Source: GCA-958296115 sp965222445
GTDB taxonomy: Bacteria; Chloroflexota; Dehalococcoidia; Lucifugimonadales; CAJWER01
Assembly (NCBI GenBank): GCA_965222445.1
Contig: CBDCTY010000002.1
Span: 2,046,001-2,110,000, forward strand
Reading direction: 5' to 3'
DNA length: 64,000 nt
Positions 43,028 to 51,355 of this stretch are shown here, piece by piece. A program made the position numbers and the translations under genes. Under the pieces are notes generated by a model. That model was not told where the DNA came from. It worked only from the letters and a program-made list of their open reading frames with translations, and did not search any database. The number at the start of each line of letters is the position of its first letter. The first letter of the stretch is position 1.

Positions 43028-43609
43028 CCGCCCGTCCAAATTAGGTGGTGGATCTGGGTCGCCTGCGGCTCCAGGCCCTCGACAGCCTTGACAAGATTCT
43101 CAGGCGCTTTCATGGATTCATCTCCGTGGTTTGCCTCCAGGCAGCTGTGAGACCCGCCAACACAAGGCCAGCGGGCCTCCGAGTCTAGCGCGGCATCGTC
43201 AGAACCACAACACGCCAACATTGACCCAAATCCCCCACCTCCGTCATTCCCGCGAAGAGCCTGCCCCCGAGAAGTCGGGGGCGGGAACCCATCCCCGGCA
43301 AGGTGCACAGCCATAGCCTCAGAGGCAGTCCGTCACGCCGCCCGTCCAAATTAGGTGGTGGACCTGGGATTGAGGGGACGGCCGAACCTGCTCGACCCAA
43401 CGTGCCAACCGGCAGATGCCCTTGCCGGCTTCCCTACAACTGCTCCAGTCCCTCCCAATGCCGATAATCCCCCGATCCTGGGAATCCTGCTTCGGCCATT
43501 CCCCTCTTCCCCATAACTCCTCCTCTCTGTGCCCGGCGCCTGTCCTGAGCCCGTCCTGAGCTTGTCGAAGGGCCTGCCGAAGGACGTCCTCTGCGGTGAA
43601 TCCCAAATT

Positions 43610-43741
43610 CCCCACCTCCGTCATTCCCGCGAAGAGCCTGCCCCCGAGCAGTCGGGGGCGGGAACCCATCCCCGGCAAGGTGCACAGCCATAGCCTCAGA
43701 GGCAGTCCGTCACGCCGCCCGTGCAAATCAGGTGGGGAATC
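43610..43741. repeat. Third REP-bearing repeat (family C) with inverted ends
   Basis: ATTCCCCACCT at the left and its inverse AGGTGGGGAAT at the right bracket a REP and the AAGGTGCACAGCC...AGTCCGTCACGCCGCC segment shared with the tandem units. A CCTGAGCTTGTCGAAGG motif lies upstream (about 43556). The 42249-43788 region as a whole carries no convincing gene. Confidence 0.65.
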
Positions 43742-43775
43742 CGGGTGAATCCTTCCCCCCCCTTGACACGCCTGA

Positions 43776-43791
43776 TATACTAGAACACATG
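43776..43791 (+). promoter_or_regulatory. -10 element seven bases before ATG: possible leaderless start
   Basis: TATACT (43776-43781) is followed by seven bases and ATG 43789, without a Shine-Dalgarno sequence. This spacing would put the transcript start at or near the ATG. TTGACA at 43763-43768 is too close (7 bases) to serve as its -35. Confidence 0.45.
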
Positions 43792-45030
43792 AGCGTGGCA
43801 ACACAACAGAACAGACCGCCCACCATGGCGGAAATCGTCCGCGAGGTCACCGACAACGGACGCCTCATCGCCGAGTTCTACCTCGGCGTCGCCGACGGCA
43901 GCCTCGAGGGCTTCGAGGACCGCCACCGCATGTCCGCCGCCAGGCGACTCGACAAGATCGCCCCCGGACTCGTCGCCAGGTACCTGCAGAAGTACTACAA
44001 CGCCCAGTGCCGCCCTTCGTACCGTGGCACCAGCGTGCTCCCCGTGCGCCGCTCCCCCATAAGGTCCAGGCCGCCCGAGCGAAGCGAGGACGTCTCCCGC
44101 GGACCCAACCCCTTCCGGCGCAGGCTCCAACAGCTCGTCCGCGAGGAGACCGGCGACGGCCGCTCCATCGTCTACTTCCTGGCCGGCGCCATGCACGGCA
44201 CACTCCTGGGCTTCAAGCCCCACCACCGCATGGAAGCCGCCAAAGAGCTATCCGGCTACATCACCAACGACAACACCCCCGTCGTTCCTGCGAAGGCAGA
44301 GCCTGCCCCGTACTCGATACGGGGAACCCAGAGGGGCGGCGCGGGGCGTGGCTCCCATCCCAACCCCGCTCACCCCGAGCCCGGCTCCCTATCCGTCGTT
44401 CCTGAGCAGCCGGAAACCCAGAAGGACGGCACGGGGCATCACACCGCCGTTCCCGAGAAGTCGGGAACCCATCCCGTCCCCTCGGCCGAAACGCCCTCGG
44501 TCTCCACTAGAAACCCAGAACCAGAAACCAAGAACCCTCCCTCTGCGCCCTCAGCGGTGAGCCCAAAACCAAAAACCAGGAACTTCCCACCCATCACCAT
44601 CGAGGAAATCGAACGGGCCAACTACGACTCGCGCCACATAACCCGCTGCAAGTTCGCACGCGATGAGATCACCGGCGCCGTCTACGCCTTCGACGAGCAG
44701 GGCCCGTTCGAGGTGGACGAGGACGGAGTCTCTCATTACATCTCCCCCGACCTCATTGTGGGCCACGGAAACGCCTACCAGACGTTCGACGACAGCGACC
44801 TCGAGGACAGGCTCGCCCGCAAGAGGTCTGGCATGAGATTGATCGTAGGGCCGCCCCACGAATCGCCCCGGGCCTCCACCAAAAACTCAAAACCGGAAAC
44901 TGGAAACTCTCCCCAGCTCACCCCCACCGAGCGCAGGATCAGGGAAAAGCTCAAGGAGCACTGGTACGGACCGGACCCCTCGGCAGCACCCCTGGACTCC
45001 ATGCACCCCGGCCGCTCACCCCCCTGGTAA
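43789..45030 (+). CDS. Unrecognised protein with internal duplication and absorbed REP sequences
   Basis: This 413-residue protein has two related units exactly 100 residues apart (about 18-58 and 118-158), each with RE-T-GR-I--F--G---G-L-GF---HRM-AA--L. They are separated and followed by low-complexity, Pro-rich linkers. The linker at about 164-232 is translated REP DNA (VVPAKAEPAPYSIRGT; VVPEQPETQ; VPEKSGTHPVP). A compact C-terminal domain follows (about 268-350: ITIEEIERANYDSRHITRCKFARDEITGAVYAFDEQGPFEVDEDGVSHYI). I do not recognise either domain. No SD precedes the ATG. Confidence 0.65.
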   Translation: MSVATQQNRPPTMAEIVREVTDNGRLIAEFYLGVADGSLEGFEDRHRMSAARRLDKIAPGLVARYLQKYYNAQCRPSYRGTSVLPVRRSPIRSRPPERSEDVSRGPNPFRRRLQQLVREETGDGRSIVYFLAGAMHGTLLGFKPHHRMEAAKELSGYITNDNTPVVPAKAEPAPYSIRGTQRGGAGRGSHPNPAHPEPGSLSVVPEQPETQKDGTGHHTAVPEKSGTHPVPSAETPSVSTRNPEPETKNPPSAPSAVSPKPKTRNFPPITIEEIERANYDSRHITRCKFARDEITGAVYAFDEQGPFEVDEDGVSHYISPDLIVGHGNAYQTFDDSDLEDRLARKRSGMRLIVGPPHESPRASTKNSKPETGNSPQLTPTERRIREKLKEHWYGPDPSAAPLDSMHPGRSPPW

Positions 45031-45043
45031 GAAGCCCGACATT

Positions 45044-45169
45044 ATACCAATTCATTTTGAGCGCGCCGTAAAGCCGTCATTCCCGCGAAGAGCCTGCCCC
45101 GTACTCGATACGGGGCGGGAACCCACTCCCTGGCCGCACATATACGGCGGCATCACGGTGACTTGGTAT
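45044..45169. mobile_element. MITE family B, copy 5 (126 bp form), abutting apt
   Basis: Ends ATACCAATTCA and TGACTTGGTAT. With flanks, the borders read ATTATACCAA and TTGGTATAAT. The right end creates TATAAT at 45167-45172 and a second at 45172-45177, just upstream of apt. Confidence 0.82.
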
Positions 45170-45193
45170 AATATAATCGCGGCGAGGACGACA

Positions 45194-45706
45194 ATGGACC
45201 TGGCACGTTACATCAGGGATGTCCCCGACTTCCCGAAGCCCGGCATCGTGTTCAAGGACATCACCCCACTGCTGGGTGAGCCCAGGGCATTCCTAGCCGC
45301 AGTCGACCGCTTCGCCGACCGCTACTCCGGCGAACGCATCGACGTCATCGCTGGCATCGAGGCTCGGGGCTTCCTGTTTGCGGCGCCCCTGTCCGCCAGG
45401 CTGGGGAAGCCCCTCGTCCCCATGAGGAAGCCCGGCAAGCTGCCCTGGGAGACACACTCCATCACCTACTCTCTCGAGTACGGGGAGGACACGGTCGAGA
45501 TGCACGCCGACGCTATTCTGCCAGGCCAGAGGGCGCTCATCGTCGACGACGTACTCGCGACCGGCGGGAGCATGTCCGCGGCCGTGCGGCTTGCCGAGCG
45601 CGCCGGGGGCGAGATCGCCGGGCTGGCCGTACTGATCGAGCTGGAGGGACTCAGGGGCAGGGACAGGCTGCGGGGCTACGACCTGTTCGCGCAGCTCGTC
45701 ATGTGA
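45194..45706 (+). CDS. apt: Adenine phosphoribosyltransferase
   Basis: This 170-residue enzyme salvages adenine to AMP with PRPP. It has DFPKPGIVFKDITPLL, IEARGFLFAAPLS and the PRPP loop ALIVDDVLATGGSMSAAVRL. ATG 45194 has GAGG six bases upstream. The in-frame extension to 45158 lies in MITE B5 and is unlikely. Confidence 0.93.
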   Translation: MDLARYIRDVPDFPKPGIVFKDITPLLGEPRAFLAAVDRFADRYSGERIDVIAGIEARGFLFAAPLSARLGKPLVPMRKPGKLPWETHSITYSLEYGEDTVEMHADAILPGQRALIVDDVLATGGSMSAAVRLAERAGGEIAGLAVLIELEGLRGRDRLRGYDLFAQLVM

Positions 45707-45875
45707 CCAGTGAGCAGGGACCCTTCCCGGGGAGCCCGGGCCGCAGCCACTGGCGCTGTGCTGGGGCTCGTGCCCCCCGCGGGCAGCTACATAGACGATT
45801 GGGCCGTCTGAAGCAGAGTGCGGCGTGCTATATTTATCCTTCACTTGGCCCGCGCAGGGCGATGGAGAGTGACCG

Positions 45876-46598
45876 ATGACTGTCGTGGCAATTGGCGGGC
45901 TTACGGGCGGCGGCGGAAGGCTTCTGGGGCCGATGGTGGCGGAGAAGCTGGACGCCGACTACGTGGACAGGCTCATACTCACCCGCGCGGCGCGCTTAGT
46001 GGGCGCTACGGTGGAGGCCCTGCACCAGAGGGAGGAGCGCGCTCCCACCAGGGCCGACCGCTTCTCCGGGTTCCTGCACCGCATCCTCGAAAGGTCCGCG
46101 GCCACCGGAGTGAGCGGAGACCCCTACTTCGGGCCGGGCTCCATGGCATTCCTGACCGAGGAGTTTGAGGAGATACCGGCGCAGCCGGCGACCCGTGGCC
46201 ACGAGGTCGAGGACGAGCAGTACATCGAGGCGATGCACGACGTGATCGAGGAGATGGCGTCGTCGGGCAACGTCGTGTTCGTGGGACGCGCCGCGGCTGT
46301 CATCCTTAGGGACGAGCCCCACGTGCTGCGGGTCGGGGCCGTGGCGGACCTCGACGACCGGATCTCCCGCATAATGGAGCGGGACCGCATCGACCGGAAG
46401 CTGGCCGAGGAGGTGGTGGCAGACCGGGACCAGGCGCGGGAGCACTACTTCCGCCGCTTCTTCGGGATAGAAGACCCAGACGACCCGCACCTGTACCACA
46501 TCGTAATCAACACCAGCGTGATGAACCTGGAGTATGCGTCGGACGTGGTCGCCGACGCAGCCCGCGCCCTGAGCGAGCACCGGCTGGAAGCCCAATGA
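45876..46598 (+). CDS. Cytidylate kinase-like family protein
   Basis: This 240-residue protein resembles the cytidylate kinase-like family, with an altered P-loop region (IGGLTGGGGRLLGPMVAEKLDADYVDRLILTRAARLVGATVEAL) and VVFVGRAAAVILRDEPHVLRVGAVADLDDRISRIMERDRID. The usual GxxGxGK(S/T) lysine is missing (GGGGRLLG), so kinase activity is doubtful. The authentic cmk is at 9.2 kb. The stop overlaps the M67 peptidase ATG by four bases (ATGA). Confidence 0.8.
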   Translation: MTVVAIGGLTGGGGRLLGPMVAEKLDADYVDRLILTRAARLVGATVEALHQREERAPTRADRFSGFLHRILERSAATGVSGDPYFGPGSMAFLTEEFEEIPAQPATRGHEVEDEQYIEAMHDVIEEMASSGNVVFVGRAAAVILRDEPHVLRVGAVADLDDRISRIMERDRIDRKLAEEVVADRDQAREHYFRRFFGIEDPDDPHLYHIVINTSVMNLEYASDVVADAARALSEHRLEAQ

Positions 46599-47002
46599 GA
46601 ATCGCCAGGTCCCACGCCGTCGAGATGATCGCCCACTCCCTCGAAGAGGACCCCAACGAGTGCTGCGGCATCCTGGCCGGCAGGAACGGCACGACCATGA
46701 AGCTTTACCGCATCACCAACAGCGCCAAGAGCCCCTACCGCTACCTGATGGACCCCCAGGAGTTCCTCGACGCCGACCTGGACTCTGAGCGGAACGGCAT
46801 GGAGTTCCTCGCCTTCTACCACTCCCACACCCACTCGCCCGCCTACCCCTCGTCGACCGACGTGCGAATGGCACAGCAGAGCGGGTACCACGACGTACAC
46901 TACATCCTCGTGTCGCTCGAGGACCACGACAACCCGCAGATCAACGCCTACCTCATCAAGGAGTCGGGAGAGGTAGTGGAGCAGCCGCTGGAAGTCGTCT
47001 AG
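46595..47002 (+). CDS. M67-family (JAMM/Mov34) metallopeptidase
   Basis: This 135-residue protein has the JAMM motif: Glu22 (PNECCGILAGR), His76 and His78 (FYHSHTHSPAYPSSTD) and Asp89. Bacterial M67 proteins often process ubiquitin-like sulfur carriers, removing residues after the GG. The MoaD-like protein at 35.6 kb has such an extension, though it is 11 kb away. It is coupled by overlap with the cytidylate kinase-like gene. Confidence 0.87.
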   Translation: MRIARSHAVEMIAHSLEEDPNECCGILAGRNGTTMKLYRITNSAKSPYRYLMDPQEFLDADLDSERNGMEFLAFYHSHTHSPAYPSSTDVRMAQQSGYHDVHYILVSLEDHDNPQINAYLIKESGEVVEQPLEVV

Positions 47003-47068
47003 CAGGGCCTAATCCGGAAACCGGCCGGCGCACTGCGTCGTAATAACTTGCGTAGACCCCCTCGAAGC

Positions 47069-47130
47069 GGGCGGTATCGGGCTGGTGGCCATGTGGGGAA
47101 GCGCCGATGGCCAGCCGGGTACCGCCCTTT
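47069..47130. terminator. Long imperfect hairpin between convergent genes
   Basis: GGGCGGTA...GGGCTGG-TGGCCAT (from 47069) pairs with ATGGCCAGCC...TACCGCCC (to 47127), about 20 pairs with small bulges, followed by TTT. It lies between the M67 gene and the opposite-strand OppB gene, so it may terminate both. It could also be a small structured RNA. Confidence 0.5.
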
Positions 47131-47248
47131 AGCTTTTCGAGATCGCCTCGAAACGGCCTTCATCGACAGAGGACTGCCCTTCGACGGGCCCAGGGCGGAC
47201 GAGTCTTCGCTGCTGTAGTTCCGCGGGCGGAGCGATCCCGGCCAGAGT

Positions 47249-48259
47249 CTACTGCCCGGAGAACTTGATCCGCGGGTCCACCACGGCCAGCAGGATGTCC
47301 GAGACGAGCGTGCCGATGACCGTCAGGATGCCGAGCAGAAGCACCAGGAACCCCGCCAGGTATGAGTCCTGCTGCAGAATGGCGCGCAGGAGTATCGGGC
47401 CGACCGTCGGCAGGCTCAGCACCACGGACACGATGACGCTCCCGCCCACCAGGGAGGGCAGAAGGTAGCCGATAGTGCTCACCAGCGGGTTGACCGCCAC
47501 GCGAACCGGGTACTTGAGCACGAGCTTCCAGGCCGTGACGCCCTTTGCCCGGGCGGTCACAACGTAGGGCCTGCTGAGCTCGTCCAGCAGGTTGTTCCTC
47601 ATCACCCTAATCAGCCCGGCGGTCCCCGAGGTGCCCAGCACCACAGCCGGAATCCACAGGTGCTTGAACAGGTCGTATGCCTTGGCGAAGCTCCACGGCA
47701 CGTTGACGTAGTCCGCCGAGAAGAGCCCGCCTACGTTCTGGCTGAAGTAGGCGAACCCGATGTACATCAGCACGAGCCCCAGCAGGAAGTCGGGCACCGC
47801 CAGACCGGTGAATCCGAGGAGCGTGAAGACGTAGTCGCCGACACTGTGCTGCCTCACCGCGGAGTATATCCCCACTGGTATGGCGAAGCTCCACGTGACT
47901 ATTACCGTGAAGCCGGTGAGCACGATGGTGATCCATATTCGGTCGCCGATGATTGACTTGATGGGCTTGTCAGTATCGGCGTAGTAGCCGTCCCCGAACG
48001 TATACCCCAGGTCGCCCCGCATGAGGTTCCATACCCACTTGGCATAGCGGACGTACTGGGGCTGGTCGAGGCCCAGGTACTCGCGGTAGAACTGCGCCAG
48101 CTCCGGGTTGTGGGACGTCAAGCCCTGCTGCATGGCCCAGTCCAGCCACTTGTCGACGGCGTCCCCCTCCGGCAGCTCGATGATGATGAACGACAGGACG
48201 CTGATAGCCCAGATGGTGATAAAGGCCAGGATCGTTCGCCTGGAGATGTATCCAATCAT
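47249..48259 (-). CDS. ABC transporter permease, DppB/OppB family (orphan)
   Basis: This protein of about 336 residues has six membrane segments and the EAA loop ARAKGVTAWKLVLKYPVRVAVNPLV. It is the first permease of dipeptide/oligopeptide importers. No binding protein, second permease or ATPases of that class are adjacent; the downstream ABC pair is of export type. ATG 48259 has GAGG nine bases upstream. It may be a remnant or partner of distant genes. Confidence 0.87.
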   Translation of the reverse strand: MIGYISRRTILAFITIWAISVLSFIIIELPEGDAVDKWLDWAMQQGLTSHNPELAQFYREYLGLDQPQYVRYAKWVWNLMRGDLGYTFGDGYYADTDKPIKSIIGDRIWITIVLTGFTVIVTWSFAIPVGIYSAVRQHSVGDYVFTLLGFTGLAVPDFLLGLVLMYIGFAYFSQNVGGLFSADYVNVPWSFAKAYDLFKHLWIPAVVLGTSGTAGLIRVMRNNLLDELSRPYVVTARAKGVTAWKLVLKYPVRVAVNPLVSTIGYLLPSLVGGSVIVSVVLSLPTVGPILLRAILQQDSYLAGFLVLLLGILTVIGTLVSDILLAVVDPRIKFSGQ

Positions 48260-48388
48260 CGCTGCCATCCTCGAACAGGGCTTACGTCCCCATTCGAGCA
48301 CAACGGCAGGCGGCCCGTCAACATCCCAGAGGCGCGCTCCAGCTGCCTCCCGGATGGAATCTCAGCACGGCTGGAGGGAAGCGCGAAC

Positions 48389-49177
48389 TTAGGTCTCGCG
48401 CCAGGGCAGCTTCCACAGGCCGAGGGTCATGGCGACAAATGCGAAGGCCGCCAGCACCGCCAGCTCGAAAAGGACGTCGGTGCTGCCCGACAGGGACGCG
48501 GATATCCCATCGGCAGCGTACCGCAGCGGCGATACGAACCCGAACCACCGGATCAGCAGCGGCGCCTGCTCCATCGTGTAGTAGACGGGGGACAGGATGG
48601 CCAGGACGAGGCCCAGCGTGCTGGCGGACATGTTTGCGGTGTCCAGACTGGGGGCGAAGCTCACTATGAACAGGACCAGCCCTACCATGACGAGCACCGC
48701 AAGGACCAGCATGGGGACGAGCGTCCAGGCTATCTTCACGTCGATGCCCCGCGTCATCGCGAACGCGGACAGCACGATGACGGAGGCCACGCCCATGAGA
48801 GATAGGTGGGCAAGCGAACCTACCACATAGGCGGTCTTGGCGACGGGCATCATCACGTAGAGCTTCTGGACCCGCGAGAAGCGCTCGTACGCGAACTGGT
48901 TCCCGACCAGCAGGCCGATGGAGAACGCGATTCCGAAGAGAAGCGTGCCGGCAATGATCCGGCGAAGGGCGGCGGAGTCGTCCGGGACGAACGTGGAGGT
49001 CAGGAAGAATAGCGGAAGGGGCATGCTCAGCACCGCGAACAGCTGCCAGTGCCACACGCGAGCCGACATCCTCAGCTTGATCTCGGCCACTATGGCGACA
49101 TCCGTCAGGAACTTGATCAGCCCGCCTGTGCGCAGCGGCTTCGACAGGCCCGTCGGGAAGGCGCTAGCTTTCGCCAT
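48389..49177 (-). CDS. ABC-2 type transporter permease
   Basis: This 262-residue protein has six hydrophobic segments of the ABC-2 type (VGNQFAYERFSRVQKLYVMMPVAKTAYVVGSL; LVLAILSPVYYTMEQAPLLIRWFGFVSPLRYAADGISASL). It forms the membrane part of an exporter with the ATPase upstream, whose gene end it overlaps by 14 bases. Substrate unknown; drug or lipid export is plausible. Confidence 0.87.
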   Translation of the reverse strand: MAKASAFPTGLSKPLRTGGLIKFLTDVAIVAEIKLRMSARVWHWQLFAVLSMPLPLFFLTSTFVPDDSAALRRIIAGTLLFGIAFSIGLLVGNQFAYERFSRVQKLYVMMPVAKTAYVVGSLAHLSLMGVASVIVLSAFAMTRGIDVKIAWTLVPMLVLAVLVMVGLVLFIVSFAPSLDTANMSASTLGLVLAILSPVYYTMEQAPLLIRWFGFVSPLRYAADGISASLSGSTDVLFELAVLAAFAFVAMTLGLWKLPWRET

Positions 49178-50057
49178 CGAGTCGCTCCTTCGAACCGGTT
49201 AGCGCAAGGTATACGTCCTCCAGGCTCGCCCTGGAGACCGCGTACTGCCGGACTCCCATCGCGCGCACCTGCTCCACGAGTGCGCCGTCGTCGGGACCGT
49301 ACAGGGTTTCCGGCTCGGCCGCGCCTTCAGTGCGGCTGAACGTCACCTTGAACTCCAGCCCGTGCGCGGCCCGCAGGCCGTCCACGGTGTCGAGCGCCAG
49401 GAGACGCCCGTCGTGGATAATGGCCACCCGATCGGACAGCGTCTCGGCCTCCTCCATGTAGTGAGTGGTTAGGAGCACCGTCGTGCCCTCCGACCTGTAC
49501 TGCCGGATGAAGCTCCACACGTCGCGCCTCGACTCCGGATCCAGGCCGGTAGTGGGCTCGTCGAGCACCATGAGCGACGGGCGGGTCAGCGCCGCGATGC
49601 CGACCAGGACCCTTCGCTTGAGCCCGCCCGACAGCGCCTCGATCGGCCGGTCCCTGTGCTCCTGGAGCCGGAGCGATTCGATTACGTGGTCCGTCCTGTC
49701 GAGGGCGTCCCTCCGCGACAGGCCTCTCAGCCTGCCGAAGAGCCGGAGGTGATGGAAGACCGTCAGCCCCCAGTAGAGAGTCGCCTCCTGCGGCACGACG
49801 CCGAGCATCGGCTTGACGGAGGACGGGTCCGACACGGCATCGCGGCCAAGGACGCGAACGGCCCCGGACGTGGGCACGAGCTCGGTCGTGATCTGGCGGA
49901 CCAGCGTAGTCTTGCCGGCGCCGTTCGGCCCCAGGATGGCAAGAAGCTCGCCGGGCTCCACGTCGAACGTGATGTCGCGGTTCGCCCACGTGCCGTCGCG
50001 GTACCGCTTGTTGAGCCCGTCAACCTCCAGCACCGGCATGCCCGCCGCATCAGTCAT
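49164..50057 (-). CDS. ABC transporter ATP-binding protein (DrrA-like)
   Basis: This protein of up to 297 residues has Walker A GPNGAGKTT, signature LSGGLKRRVLVGIAALT and Walker B LMVLDEPTTGLDPESRR, and a C-terminal segment typical of DrrA-type exporters (GVRQYAVSRASLEDVYLALTG). ATG 50057 lies right at the broken edge of an IS66 copy, with no ribosome-binding site, so the upstream region was probably altered by that insertion. ATG 50039 (residue 7) is an alternative. Confidence 0.9.
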   Translation of the reverse strand: MTDAAGMPVLEVDGLNKRYRDGTWANRDITFDVEPGELLAILGPNGAGKTTLVRQITTELVPTSGAVRVLGRDAVSDPSSVKPMLGVVPQEATLYWGLTVFHHLRLFGRLRGLSRRDALDRTDHVIESLRLQEHRDRPIEALSGGLKRRVLVGIAALTRPSLMVLDEPTTGLDPESRRDVWSFIRQYRSEGTTVLLTTHYMEEAETLSDRVAIIHDGRLLALDTVDGLRAAHGLEFKVTFSRTEGAAEPETLYGPDDGALVEQVRAMGVRQYAVSRASLEDVYLALTGSKERLDGES

Positions 50058-51004
50058 TGAATCGCTCGCTGGTCGCTAGCGTCCGTCTCCCGCAGCACGT
50101 GCGCCAGACACTTCTGCTGCTTGATCTCGGACAGCGTCTGGGCATCGTAGCTCCGTCCTCGATCAGTCACCATCACCCCTCCATAGTCCGAGGGGACCAC
50201 CTCCCGCACCTCTTCGTTCCGGTGACGAGCACGGATCTGATACACCGTCGCCTCATCCGTCTCGAACGCCATCAGAAACGCACCCTCGCCTCCCACACGC
50301 CAGCCCGTGTCGTCGGTGTGGACGAACGGACTGGCGCGCACCGATGTCCGCAGCCTGCGGTAGGCATCACCCACCGCACCAGCAGCACGACGCAGCGCGT
50401 CCTGGCTGATCGCTCCCTGGCTCACTCTCACACCAGTCAGCGCTCTGAGAACGGCAGGAACCTTCCGTACCGGAACGCCCACCCCATAGTGGAGCACGTG
50501 GGCCGCCGCCATCAGCCGCTTCCCCACTTGGTGGGCGCTGGCCCCGTGCTGGTCCGGCGCTATGTCGGGATGCCGCCCTCGCACAGCCTTGCCGCACGAC
50601 CGGCACCGGCATACCTGCACACGATACGCCGTTACCTGGGGACGTGGAACCGGCAGAAGGTCGGTCACGTAGGCAAGCCGCACTCCCTCATGTTCGAGGA
50701 CGCCTCCACATCCGGGACAGGTGTCCCCCGACACTGGCACTGCTACAACCGGCTCGGTCACCTCATCGGCAGACGGCGGCTTGCGGTAGATGAACTGGCC
50801 CGTACCCGGCTTGCGACCAGGACGCTTGGGCTTGCTGCTGCGCCCGCCCTTGGAGAACGGCGCAGCCTGTCGCTTTCCCGCTCGCTTGGCCTCGGCAAGT
50901 TGACTGTGCAACTCTTCGTTGGCTGCCGTCAACCGCGCGACCTGTTCTTGCAGCCGCGCGACCAGGGCCATCAGTTCGTCGTGCTCAGACACCGACTCAC
51001 ACAT
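50054..51004 (-). pseudogene. IS66 transposase TnpC, C-terminally truncated
   Basis: The protein holds the coiled-coil start (SEHDELMALVARLQEQVARLTAANEELHSQLAEAKRAGK), the IS66 zinc finger (CPGCGGVLEHEG ... CRCRSCGKAVRGRHP) and the first catalytic Asp regions (VHTDDTGWRVGG; VTDRGRSYDAQ). After CLAHVLR it changes to ETDASDQRAIQ and stops, losing the final Glu (NNRAERALRP in the full copy). It cannot be an active transposase. The start is taken by analogy with ATG 54058. Confidence 0.88.
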
Positions 51005-51081
51005 AGCCAGAGTATAAGAACTTACACAGCCTTCCGCAACACCCATGTGATACCATGACACCGACCCCGCTAATCAATTAC
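50091..51081 (-). mobile_element. Truncated IS66-family element (5' part)
   Basis: One end is intact: GTAATTGATTAGCGG reads inward from 51081. The element matches the complete copy at 53981-55516 in reverse orientation until about 50091, then ends in flanking DNA. About 1 kb remains and the 3' third with its terminus is gone. Confidence 0.88.
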
Positions 51082-51355
51082 CGATTTACGTTGACGGGGC
51101 TGCTTTGCAGGCGGCCAGCTGTGCTGTGGGCGACGAAAGTCCAGGCAATCATACGACGTAAGGCGAGAGGAGCAATGACCCGCAACGGTAGACGAGGAAT
51201 CACAATCCTCGACGGAGTGGAGACAGCCGTTGCAGCGGCCCGCGTTGCCGTGAGCTCCGCGACCCGGTCCGCCTTCCGTCACGGCTGCGTCCCATACCCC
51301 CGCGTCGAGGAGGTCCCGGTTGTCATCACGAGTGCATGTATTGGGGAGGACAGGT

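Larger units (their letters stand above)
42477..43353. repeat. Tandem duplication of a ~437-bp repeat unit
   Basis: Unit 1 (42477-42913) and unit 2 (42914-43353) each contain a family B MITE then a ~310-bp segment that is about 97% identical between units. The segment holds a REP with CCCCCGA-GAAG-TCGGGGG loop and the motif AAGGTGCACAGCC. In unit 2 the MITE has lost its right end, and TCACGCCGCCCGTCCAAATT recurs at both junctions. Each unit also has a minus-strand ATG (42674 in unit 1) with GGAG upstream and MKAPENLVKAVEGLEPQ, possibly a gene fossil. Confidence 0.75.

Noticed and set aside
42780..43741. CRISPR-like appearance of spaced repeats
   Set aside because: Repeats are REP/MITE units of unequal spacing with homologous spacers; no cas genes are present.
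51082..51355. Possible riboswitch before the GLUG lipoprotein gene
   Set aside because: Some short matches to GEMM-type segments, but conserved core blocks and helices do not line up.
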